The notes under the pieces were generated by a model. It was not told the DNA's origin. It did no database searches and saw only the letters and a program-made list of their open reading frames with translations. A DNA stretch of 31,849 nt. Source: Schoenoplectus triqueter (taxonomy: Eukaryota > Streptophyta > Magnoliopsida > Poales > Cyperaceae). The stretch covers positions 1-31,849 of the forward strand of contig CAXKVV010001195.1 of NCBI GenBank assembly GCA_964058805.1, written 5' to 3'. Positions 1 through 9,888 of this stretch are shown piece by piece. Both the position numbers and the translations under genes were made by a program. How positions within the stretch are numbered: position 1 is the stretch's first letter; every line of letters starts with the position of its first letter.

Positions 1-756
1 AAACATAACAGAACAGTGCGTTAATATTTGCTTCTATTATAAATATAATAGGGAGATCTAGAAATATAAGTGCTTTGAGATTAATTACATTTTTTTGCCC
101 TTTTATGGGTCATCTGAAATGAGAGAAAATTGAGTGTGATCTTTGATAATGGAAAGCCTAAACTTAGCATCTCATTAGCCATATACCTTGATAAATTCCA
201 CCAGTAAATTTAAAATATCAGTACTGAAAGTGTATTATAAGTACTATTTAAATGAAATGAGACCGTGATGCTCAATACAGATGGTTAGTGGCACTATCAC
301 TATCATTAAAGTCGTGAACTCAAATTTCAGCACACACTGAGAGAATATTAATATCTTAAAAAAAATTAAATACCGGACCTAACTTTTAATATAAAGAGAG
401 CCTTTATAAAAAAAATATTAAATGAAATGACCAGAAGATAATTACTATAGCGGATAGAGGTTGTTGAACTTTGCTCTTCTTTTATAATATATTTTTTATT
501 TATTTATTTTGTAGCTGGATGCTAGAGGACCACATCTTGGCATCATCATGAAAAAAGAAAAGAAGACCAGAGGTAATCAGTCAAAGTAAAAAAATTATTT
601 TGCGTTACAAATTTCCCTTTCTCCCAACTGTCACGCGTTTATTTGAGTGTGATTTATTCAATGGTAGAAGATAAATCAAAATAGAGGATACAGTGACTCA
701 CCAAATCTAATTTAATTGGACTCGAATTATATCCAAAAATAATAAAAATAATAATA

Positions 757-1175
757 AAATAAGGAGGCGTTCGTTACTTAAGAGGAACGAGAGGAATGAA
801 TTACTTATCTGGAGTCTGGACTATATAATTAGTTATTTTGACAACTTCAAAAATGTTTCAAATAAATTAAAAATGAAAAATAAAAACATTTTAATAGTAT
901 GGATTAATTGTGTTTATAATTTTATGTAATTTGAGTGACGTTATTTGTTTTTATTAAAATTATACAACACAATTGCAACGGACTAAATTTAACAAACTTG
1001 GATCAAATATTAGACAACACACAAAATGCACTAAATTTGACACACAATGAAACTCAAAGTTCATAAATATATTTGTAATTTTTTTCTATTTTATTTTTTT
1101 TAATTTATTTGAAATCCGGAATTTGTCAAAATAAATTGCGCTCCCCTCCCTTATAGAACGTCCCTACTTATTTTA
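757..1175. mobile_element. Candidate non-autonomous inverted-repeat element (MITE-like)
   Basis: The left end reads AAAATAAGGAGGCGTTCG near 757-775. The reverse complement of the right end near 1150-1175 reads AAAATAAGTAGGGACGTTCT, so the ends form an imperfect terminal inverted repeat. A second inverted pair lies inside: TTATTTTGACAA near 831 and TTGTCAAAATAA near 1116. The interior is AT-rich and non-coding, as in a MITE. I could not identify a clean target-site duplication, and the family is unassigned. Chance similarity of AT-rich arms remains possible. Confidence 0.35.
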
Positions 1176-1689
1176 TTCAACTTTCGGTAATCTGAAACAA
1201 AATTAAAAAATGATAAAATGTTTTAAATTTTTTATACTTCACAAAGCGGTGATGTGTAGAAACCAATGAGGAATTAAAAATGAATTTTAGTCTACTTGAG
1301 GTATTCATACTTATTATCATGAGAGTTTATACATATTATTATGATTATTTATACTAAAAATGAAATATGTTCATAACTACCATGTGTAAAAAACTAAGAG
1401 ATTTTAGTATATGGTTAATTCTAAAATATCATTTAATTAATTTGCATATACTTAATTAGTGATTAGGACAATCAAGTTGCTGGTTATCATCTTCAAGAAT
1501 AATTTTCGTCGGCTCTGAGTTTTCATTCTTGTAATAAATGATATTCATACCGCTATCGAGAGGTGTTCAAATATTTTGTACAAAAATATTCATACAACTT
1601 ATAAGAATGTGGGGGATTTTTTAAAGATTTTATAGGGTACAATTAGCGCGCCCCTTAAAAAATTCTATGAAAGATAATATAATGCTGAC

Positions 1690-1775
1690 TTGAAAACCAG
1701 TCTTTGATCTGGTGATAAAGATAATGGTCTCTGTGTGAGAGGTCGTAGGTTCGAAATCCGAAAGAGTGATCATTT
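1690..1775 (+). repeat. tRNA-derived SINE-like remnant (degenerate A and B boxes)
   Basis: A box-A-like string TGGTGATAAAG (about 1710-1720) is followed roughly 30 bases later by GGTTCGAAATCC (1748-1759). The second string resembles a pol III B box with one extra base. The arrangement matches the 5' tRNA-related head of plant SINEs. No acceptor stem or cloverleaf can be folded, so this is not a tRNA gene. The body and tail of a SINE are not clear. Confidence 0.35.
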
Positions 1776-2439
1776 ATAAACAATTAAAGATAGATAGTTT
1801 AGACTCCAATCTTTAGTACTTAAAAAATAATATATTATCGACTTAAAAAATAACTATTATTGAGGAAAAGGGTTTTGTCGAAAATCAACTTTGGAAAAAG
1901 ACGTGATAATGTTCACTAGATACAAAAGGGATTTGTTGAAATTTAATATAGTAGTAGCTCAAGAATTCCCCTGTTTGAGTATTCGCAAGTAACGACAAAA
2001 AATATTGGTATAATGAAGATCATCCATTTGTGTTGACCTTGAAGTTAATTCATAATTCTTAATACATAAAGAAAATTAAGTTTTTAAACTTTTTAAATAT
2101 GTGACATTATCATTTTTCTTTATCATTAATTTTATTTATATCTTTTCATCTTCTTAAATCTAAAAATTTATATAAAATAGTTTATCTCTTCTCATTTAAA
2201 ATAATATGTATAATATATATTTAAGGTGAAACTTAACTCTTAAAATGATCTAATTTGTTATATGATAATTTATAGATTATTATGTATTTATTTATATTAT
2301 TTATTATTATAATTATCATTATTATTTGATATTTAAAAATATTATGTTTAAATTTTATATAATTAATTATTTATTTGAGGACTATATTGTTGGAACGAAT
2401 TCCGATTTACAACTCTAGTAATTATAAAATACAGTGTCC

Positions 2440-2540
2440 AGCCTCCTATGATTGTGATGTGGGGTCCAAAAAATGTGGGACCCACCGTCGTAGGCAGTTG
2501 GAGGGCGAAACATGAGGCATATTTTTCCAATTATATATAT
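2440..2540 (+). promoter_or_regulatory. Promoter-like scrap with paired GGNCCCAC motifs and TATA tract
   Basis: Two strings matching the TCP-factor core GGNCCCAC lie head to tail at about 2459-2484 (GTGGGGTCC, then GTGGGACCCAC). They are followed about 45 bases later by a TATATATATAAA-type tract near 2534. This resembles a plant core promoter, but no coding sequence follows; a LINE insertion begins about 120 bases downstream. It may be the promoter of a lost gene or a transposon promoter. Functional status is unknown. Confidence 0.25.
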
Positions 2541-2642
2541 AAACAACGAATCTTAAAGCATCTCGAAACACAAATCATTTAGAGTTGCTAATAACTATCA
2601 CATCATTTATTTAGCAATTGATTAAAAATTTTACAGGACATA

Positions 2643-2658
2643 CTCCATTGTAGAAATA
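2643..2658. repeat. Target-site duplication, left copy (RTE LINE copy 1)
   Basis: The 16 bases CTCCATTGTAGAAATA match the 16 bases CTCCATCGTGGAAATA at 3894-3909 except for two transitions. They sit immediately outside the (AAC)n tail of the LINE and its 5'-truncated end. Confidence 0.75.
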
Positions 2659-3893
2659 CAACAACAACAACAACAAAGCCTTTAATCCCAAATAAATTGG
2701 GGTAGGCTAGAAATAAAACCCAATCGGAAAGCATAACATCAAAGATCTCAAATATCAGTGATAATAATAAATATGATGAAAGAAAATAAATAAATAAATA
2801 AAATAATAATAAATAAATAAATAAAGATGATAATGATAATGATGATCATAATATGCTAATAATAATAGCAATAATAACAACAATAATAATAGTACAATAA
2901 ACCTCTATTATAAAATATATTTCTAAATCCTAAAATTTTATTTTAAAACCTAATTCTAAATTCTAAATCCTAAAATCTTATTTCTAAACCTCTATTTCTA
3001 AATTCTAAATCCTAAAATCCTAAAAATCTAAGAACATGAAGTCTATAACTCTACTACTAGACTCTAATTCCTAAATTATGGTTCATGTACATGAATCACC
3101 ATCTTCCAAGCACTCCTATCGAAAACAAGATCTTTGGATATATTCCATTCCTTCAAATCTCTTTTTATTATTTCCTCCCATGTCAGTCTCGATCGACCTC
3201 TTCCTCTTCTTGTATTTTCAGGACGACTTAGAATACCGCTGCGTACTGGTGCTTCAGGAGGCCTTCGTTGGATATGACTAAACCATCACAAACGATGTTG
3301 GACTAGATTTTCTTGAATTGGTGCTACCCCAAGTTTGTCCTTAATATCATAATTTCTGATTCGATCTTTCCTTGTGTGGCCACATATCCAACGCAACATC
3401 CGCATTTCAGCTACACTCATCTTCTAGATGTGTTGTCCTTTTATAGCCCAACATTCTGCGTCATACATCATTGCGGGTCTCTAATCGTCATCCTGTAAAA
3501 CTTATCTTTTAGTTTGTTTGGGACCTTATTGTCATAACGAACACCAGCCGCTTGTCTCAACTTTACCCATCAAACTCTTATTCTATGACTAACATCTTCA
3601 TTGATCTCTCCTTCACTCTGCAACATCGATCTCAAATACTGAAATGTGTCATTCATGGGTACTACTTGTCCATCGAAACTAACATCTCCGTCATCTGAGT
3701 TTTCCCCACTGAACTGACACCTCATATATTTGATTTTGGTCATACTATATCTAAAACCTTTGGATTCTAAAATTTATTTCCACAACTCTAGTTTAGTAGT
3801 TTCTGATTGACTTCAATTATGCTCTCGTCAATCAGCACCACATCATCAGCAAAGAGCATACACCAAGGAATATCTCATTGTATGTCATAATAT
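2659..3893 (-). mobile_element. 5'-truncated RTE-type LINE, copy 1 (reverse-transcriptase remnant)
   Basis: Read on the minus strand this is the 3' part of a plant non-LTR retrotransposon. It begins near 3865 with the RT catalytic motif FADDVVLIDE and continues through KVPNKLKDKFYR (about 3510-3530), AEMRMLRWICGHTRKDRIRN (about 3360-3420) and APVRSG (about 3240). A non-coding 3' region rich in AAT/ATT repeats follows, ending in a (TTG)n tail (2659-2677 on the plus strand as CAACAACAA...). Several in-frame stops break the frame, so it is inactive. The 5' truncation, simple-repeat tail and 16-bp duplication flanking it are the hallmarks of target-primed reverse transcription. Three further pieces of the same family occur in this window. 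The RTE-clade call rests on motif memory and the tail type. Confidence 0.85.
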
Positions 3894-3909
3894 CTCCATC
3901 GTGGAAATA
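3894..3909. repeat. Target-site duplication, right copy (RTE LINE copy 1)
   Basis: CTCCATCGTGGAAATA matches 2643-2658 with 14 of 16 bases identical. Together they fix the LINE boundaries at 2659 and 3893. Confidence 0.75.
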
Positions 3910-4387
3910 AAAAAGATAAATTATTTAATAACATTTCCGTAGTTCTAATGTCAAATTGGCAGCGTTAAATTCTTTTTCATCGCTAGTTTTGTTTTGGATT
4001 TTATTTTTCAACACTGAATCAGTGAGTTTCTAAATAGTGTGGTGTTTAGAAATGAGTTTCTATTTTAGTAACTTTTCTCCATAGTTTTTAAATTAAAAAC
4101 CCTCATCTAACTCAAAAATTCAAATAATAATTGACACGTAAGATTTAGTAACTCATTAAAAACTCTCATTGAAGATATTCTTATATAATATCATTGTTAA
4201 CTCTTCTAAACTAAATCTTTAATTATTGGTAGGTTGGAAGAAATGTCATGATGCTTATCTATTTATTCCCAACCCCACGGCGCTTGAACTCACACAAACC
4301 CAATTGAACTTTCATCATAGGTACAATTCGAGAAGAAATCAGCCATTCAATTCATCTTCGCCCGGTTTGGCAATACGCCCATTCACA

Positions 4388-4394
4388 TATATAA
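4388..4394 (+). promoter_or_regulatory. Probable TATA box of the NLR gene
   Basis: TATATAA lies about 205 bases upstream of the NLR start codon. It precedes a (TTCACAG)n mini-repeat at about 4447-4472 that would fall in the 5' leader. A transcription start near 4420 would give a 5'UTR of about 175 bases. This is position-based inference; other TATA-like strings are common in this AT-rich DNA. Confidence 0.35.
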
Positions 4395-4597
4395 CCGATC
4401 ATAATTCATCCTACCTATGCCGCCCTTTCATTATCAAGTTTTGGATTCACAGTTCACAGTTCACAGTTCACAGGCCTTAATTTAGTTTAACTAGTACCTT
4501 ACATACAGTACCCTGTACCGGCAAGAGAAGTTAATTAAGAAGACATTAATTATTTTCAGACGCTAAAAAACGCACGCACGAGAAGAAAGAAGTAAGG

Positions 4598-7500
4598 ATG
4601 GCAGAGGCAATTGTGAACCTCGTACTGGGCAAGCTGGCAGATGCAGTTGTCCGTGAGACGTTGTTCCCTAATGGGGCTGGAGACAAGTTGGATTCTCTTC
4701 AGCATGAGCTCCGCTGGATTCGTGCTTTTGTGAAAGACGCTGAATCAAAGCGCAATTCTGACGAAAGGGTGAAGACATGGGTGAATGATGTGCGGGATGT
4801 GGCATATAGAATAGAGGATGTAATTGACACATTCATGGCAGAGGTTGATGACCGTAATCGGCCCCGCATCATTAATCTCTTCATGAGAGTTCTAAAGAAA
4901 CCAAAGCTGCTCCCGATTAATCACAGGCTTATTTGTGAAATGAATGAGATTCAAGCTAGACTCTGTGAGATAAAGGAGTGTACTGACAGGTACAGTATAA
5001 GGGAGTTGGGGGATAGTAGTGCGGTGCTGACAAGAAGACCTCTAAAGGCATTCATGGTGCCTGACATGGATGATCCTGATGTCATTGGTTTGGACGCTGA
5101 CAAAGAGAACATCATCAACCTACTTCTTAACCCAAACACACCGAGGCGTTGTGTTCTATCAATTGTTGGACAAGGTGGTCTTGGCAAGACAACGCTTGCT
5201 CGGAAAATCTACAATAGGTCAGTACATTTTATTATATTTGCTTATTATTTCATGTATGATTTTACCAGTGAATTAATTGCATTTTCTTCTTCTGCTGTTG
5301 AAGTTAATGGTGCAACCTTTATTACTGTTTTTTGCAGCTATGAGGTCAAGAAGGAGTTCAAATTCCGATTGTGGTTGTCAATCTCTCAACAATTTAATTT
5401 ACTCGATCTTCTGAAGACGATGTTAGAGAGGTCCCGACCTCTGGAAGAAGATGAGAAAGCTCTTCTCCAAAAAGAAGATCCTGTTTCTCAGCAACGAGCA
5501 AAAGTGCATTTCATTACTAAGCTTAATGTATCGCTTCAGAAAATACGGTACCTGATCATCATGGATGATGTTTGGACACAAGATTTGTGGATTCAAGTAA
5601 AGGAGGCGCTTCCAGATATTAGAAATGGTAGCAGAGTGCTACTAACCACCAGATCCTCCGACATTGCCAGGAGAGCAGATCCTATTTCTGTTCCATACTA
5701 CCTCAGCTATTTAAGCGAAGACGAAAGCCAAAAACTTGTGCTCAAAAAAGCTTTCCCTGATCAAGATCCTGAAGCCTACCTTTACGAATTCTCTGATCTC
5801 CCTAATAAATTTGCAAGGAAGTGTGGTGGCTTGCCGCTTGCATTGATAGTTGCAGGTGGTCTTTTGTCCCGACAGTCACCGACATACAATTCTTGGCACA
5901 AGATTTTGGAAAAACTCAGCTGGCATGTTGATGATGGGAAGATGTGCACAGAGATTCTGGCAACTAGTTACGAGCACATGCCTGCTGAGCTCAAACCATG
6001 CTTCATGTACTTTGCTTCTTTTCCTGAGGATTATAAAATCAAAGCCAAATCGTTAATTCGGATGTGGGTCGCTGAGGGGTTTATACCTGAGGTGAATAAC
6101 AGAACAATGGAAGAAACAGCCGAAGATTATCTGGAGGAACTCGTTCAAAGGTACTTGCTAGCCTCCATTGTGTAAATTAAATTCTCATACTCGCTCTAAA
6201 GGGCCTTTTGCATTCTGGTATTTGGTAAATTGTGCCTTAGCACCGAAACAATGAAGTTGATTTGTTATATATGGGGCCGTATTAGGGCATTGGGATTTAG
6301 TACCCACCTACGTACAAATTGGCAATAATACCATTACCATGTCGATCCCTTGCTTCTTGCCTTCTCTATCCCTTCTACTCTTCTAGTGCTCCTCTTCGTT
6401 ATTACAAGGGAGAGGCGTGAGTTCAACCTTAATTTGAACCATCTGATTTAATAGTTTCAAAATCACCCAAGTAATAATGCTGATGGATTTGATATCCATC
6501 AAACAAAATGAAATATCACTGTATGGCCTACAAATAAAAAAAAAATACTAGATATAAATCATCACGTCAATATATTGGTTTTACTTCGAACCAATAAAAT
6601 AAAATTTCACTTGTCATTATCAATATAATAGATTCATTCTATGACTCTGGGAGTTAAATATATTTACAAATTTTACCTTTTAAAAATAATATTTTAAGTC
6701 CTAGCTAGTGTAAAAATTGCTCCAATTGAATGCTCTGAACTCACCTTAAACAAAAAATAAAAAAAATGCGCTGAACTAATAATATACGCTTCATATAAAG
6801 GTTCATGCCTTTTGAACTTTCATTGAGGTGTAGATAATTGATAAAAACTTGCACAAAATACAAATATCATTTTACAGGAGCATGATTCAAATTTCATCAA
6901 GGTTCTGCAACGGATCTATCAAGTATTGCCACATACATGATCTCTTGCGTGATCTTGCCATTGAAAAAGCCAAGGAGAACAATTTCATCAAAATAATATC
7001 AGGCCAAGGTGGCAATAACTTCTCTGGTCATATACGCCGAGCAGCACTGCATTGCGGTAATGAGGATATAACAGAATACACAGGTCCAAATCTCCGCTCT
7101 TTGTTGTATTTTGTTGATTTGCCAGATATTGCAAATTTTAGGCTACTAAAGGTTTTGAGTGGAATGACCCAGGATATGAGACCAATCAAGGGGGCAATCC
7201 TAAATGAATTGACCCAGCTAAGCTATTTGGGAATTTATTCAGAATGTATTTCTTCATTGCCTGATAATGAACCAGTTTATATTTGGAAAAGCACAAGTCA
7301 CATGAGAAATCTCCAGACAATCGATATCCCAGAAGGTGCATATTTAATACCCAATTGCATATGGGATATAAGAACACTGAGGCATGTAATTCTACCAACG
7401 GAATCTACGGGGCCCCCATCAGCAGCATACCTTCCAAATTTGCAAACCTTAAAAACCATAAATGTTCCAGTATCATGGATTGCTGAGGGTTGGCCTAAAA

Positions 7501-8156
7501 TGCCTAGCATTCGAGTGATACGGCTTAGGATTAACTTCTCTGAATATGGGGAGTCCATTTGTGCATTTCTGAGCGGGTTGCGGCAACTTACCTCACTACA
7601 CATGACAGTAAGTCGTGACGGAAGCCCGCCATATGAAGTGTTAGACATGAGTACTTTTCTTAGTTATAAGCACATGCAGTCCTTGTGCTTGGAGGGGAAA
7701 TGGTCAATGAACAAGGTATTTGATAGTAGTTTAATACCAGTACATCTCACAAAGCTCATCCTTTGGTTTTCTGAAATCGAAGAAGACCCCATGCCAGTTT
7801 TGGAAAAGATAGAAAGTCTCAGGGTACTTAAACTCTATTATAATGCATACAAGGGAAAACAATTGAGCTGTTCGTCTCGAGGATTCCGGCGCCTCGAGCT
7901 TTTGGTACTCCGTGATTTGGAGAGACTGGAGGAATGGAAGATGGAGGAGGGTGGGATGCCTATGGTCAAGGGGATCTGCGTAACCTATTGTCGCAGATTG
8001 CGCATCATTCCAGACTTGCAGCATATGATTGGTCTTAAGAAGCTGACTCTCAAATACATATATACTGATCTTATCGAAAGGTTGCGGGGAAAAGAATCAT
8101 ACAAAGTGAAAAATATTCCATCCATTGATTTTCTCAATAATCAAGTTTGTGCGTGA
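4598..8156 (+). CDS. CC-NB-ARC-LRR disease resistance protein (RPP13/RPM1-like CNL), three exons
   Basis: Intracellular immune receptor of the coiled-coil NLR class, which senses pathogen effectors and triggers defence. I join 4598-5217, 5338-6150 and 6878-8156: 2,712 nt, 903 aa, with all junctions GT..AG and the frame kept. The N-terminal Rx-type coiled coil carries EDVID at residues 73-77. NB-ARC motifs in order: P-loop GQGGLGKTT (191-199), RNBS-A FKFRLWLSIS (about 214), kinase-2 YLIIMDDVW (278-286), RNBS-B SRVLLTTR, GLPLA (371-375), RNBS-D CFMYFASFPEDY (428-439) and an IHD in place of MHD (497-499), as often seen in RPP13-type proteins. The remaining ~400 residues form irregular LRRs, with LP.....LRxL-type strings. 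The start AAGGATGGCAG has good context and matches the family N-terminus MAEAIV. No stop or frameshift interrupts the spliced frame, so it looks intact. The pathogen specificity cannot be read from sequence. An alternative model would retain intron 1. Confidence 0.9.
5218..5337 (+). other. NLR intron 1 (120 nt, in frame, no stop)
   Basis: GTCAGT..TTTTTTGCAG borders split a codon at phase 2. Removing it joins KIYN-S-YEVKK, the normal NB-ARC sequence between the P-loop and RNBS-A. The intron is exactly 40 codons long and open throughout, so an unspliced transcript would encode an insertion of 40 residues, mostly hydrophobic and aromatic, just after the P-loop helix. Confidence 0.85.
6151..6877 (+). 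other. NLR intron 2 (727 nt)
   Basis: The donor CAAAG|GTACTT and acceptor TTTTACAG|GAGC join LEELVQR to SMIQISSR, the expected sequence between the winged-helix region and the MHD-like motif. The intron is AT-rich and carries stops in all frames; retention would end the protein nine residues into the intron. I see no gene or clear transposon inside it. Confidence 0.8.
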
Positions 8157-9266
8157 TATTTTTCAATCCATGATCTGTTAATTGCCTTGTATATATGATC
8201 GATATCGTTGTATATATACTTTTCTTAATGGTTTTTGAACTGCTTTCTTATGTTTTTAGATGTTTTTTTTATGTAAATATTTGCTACTTTAATTTAGAAT
8301 GGATTGATAGCTGTGGTTGTGTATTTTCAATTGAAGCAGCGCAAGCCAAATTGATGTGTGGGTTATATTTTATTCATTCTTCATTTTATCATTAATCACT
8401 ACTCGATCTAAATGTACTATCTTGAAACTGAAGTAGAAGTCATGAGCTTCACTACCACAAAAAGATCCTTTCCCAATAAATTCAGAAGTATAGAGCTTAT
8501 AATTACAACAATGGAAATTTCTATTTTGAATATATATAATGCAAAACAATTGGTGATGGTATATCTACACAGCACAATGCATCGGTGCTCAGCCTCATTC
8601 GCAAACATGGCACGACAGCAGTGGTATCCATGCCTTGGTGGTGGTGTATCTACCATTAGATGGCAATGGGCCTTGACCTTCATCTGTTCAGCCCTTTGTT
8701 CCAAACCCACATTGCTAACGCTCATGCTGCTCGCTCTCGCTCCAACTGGATTAAATTCAGCTCTCATTTTTCAGCAGCTAGCTCACACTTAGTGTTGCGG
8801 TCAAAAGCAGACAAAGAAGTGAAATTAAACTTGCATCAGTTAAAAATTTAAATTCAAACAGCATTAGTTAGTAATTATGTGTGAAGCACAAACTTTGTTT
8901 CTGAACTAGAAATTCAGAATTTGAAGTTAAAAAAGTAAATTGATACCTCATTAGTTTTGGGGCTGATTCGCCAGTGTCTTCATGAGAACAGGTACATGAA
9001 TGTTATTTTGGTTTCCTCCGATGCCTCGTGAATAAGAAACTAGATTTTGTTATATGTGCAATAAGTTTGTGTTTCTTTGGTATGTATTAAATTAGCATGA
9101 AATGATCTGAGAGTTAGTGTTGTGTAGATTTCATAAGATTTTGACGGGTCTCTATATGCATAGAAGCACTTGGAATAGTATAAAATAGTATAAAATAGTA
9201 GGTAAGAAAGAAACACCTCATTTGAATGATACTACTAGTAATCTGTCCGCGCCATGCAGCAGACGA
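8157..9266. other. Spacer after the NLR, including its presumed 3'UTR
   Basis: No protein I recognise is encoded here. A two-strand open stretch at about 8412-8792 has no family resemblance. AATAAA at about 8477 could serve as a distant polyadenylation signal for the NLR. A three-fold TATAAAATAG mini-repeat lies at about 9176-9200. Confidence 0.5.
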
Positions 9267-9276
9267 TATTAATTAC
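9267..9276. repeat. Target-site duplication of the MULE, left copy
   Basis: TATTAATTAC is identical to 12554-12563. The 10-bp length fits Mutator-superfamily insertions (8-11 bp). Confidence 0.85.
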
Positions 9277-9375
9277 GAGCAATTTTACAAATTGACCTTC
9301 TTCTCAAAATTTGGAACACATTACCCCACCTATTTTTTTTCAACAAAATACCCCCGTGGGGCTCTTTTTCCCCTC
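9277..9375 (+). repeat. MULE left terminal inverted repeat
   Basis: Begins GAGCAATTTTACAAATTG and includes AACACATTACCCC, TTTCAACAAAATACCCC and CTCTTTTTCCCC. Each has a counterpart in the reverse complement of 12452-12553. Confidence 0.85.
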
Positions 9376-9888
9376 CCTCCCTTTTCACACCTTTCACCCT
9401 CTATTACTTTATGTATTTAATTTTTCTTTTTTTACTCCTTAAGACTTCTGGCGCGAATACAAATCCCTCAAAACCTTACATCTCTTCTTCTTGGTTGGAT
9501 ACTTCTGACGCGAATAGGAATCACTATCTAAGTACCGCTTTGATTTTGGTCTGATTTTACTTGATTCTAGTGTCTTTTAGAACTGTATCATCTAGGAGTT
9601 TGAATAATCAGCTCCTAATCTACAAGGTATGTGCTTTCTCGTCAGAAAATTCAATTTTAATCAAATGACAAGACCAAGCCAGCAACCAAATCCTACAATT
9701 AAACAAGTGAAAATAAAAAAAATGGCCTCTCATTGTTGCTCAGCTATTATTCTCTAGTTTTCGTATAATCTACCAGTTATTTTGTGCACCTCTGTAATAC
9801 CAAAGAGACATCTATTTTTTTATGTAGTGATTATACAGACTGGATAATTTATATTTTGTTCCTAACATGTCTTTTGTATTTAGTGATT

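Larger units (their letters stand above)
1..2440. other. AT-rich intergenic DNA, no gene seen
   Basis: No reading frame here resembles a known protein and no frame is long. The base composition is strongly A+T with many homopolymer and AAT/ATT runs. Two repeat-like pieces inside it are listed separately: a MITE candidate at about 757-1175 and a SINE-like scrap at about 1690-1775. Confidence 0.7.

Noticed and set aside
1705..1765. tRNA gene suggested by A- and B-box-like strings
   Set aside because: The B box has an extra base, no acceptor stem pairs and no cloverleaf can be drawn; kept only as a SINE-like remnant.
2760..2900. Short regularly repeated AT-rich units considered as a CRISPR-like array
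   Set aside because: Simple AAT/AAAT microsatellite inside a LINE 3' region of a plant genome; no spacers.
3078..3498. Two plus-strand short proteins (67 and 61 aa)
   Set aside because: They are antisense shadows of the minus-strand LINE reverse transcriptase remnant.
5850..6056. 68-aa frame inside NLR exon 2
   Set aside because: Out-of-frame shadow of the NLR, which explains the coding signal.
8412..8792. 126-aa plus-strand and 116-aa minus-strand open frames
   Set aside because: They overlap each other, show no domain or family resemblance, and have no supporting gene structure.
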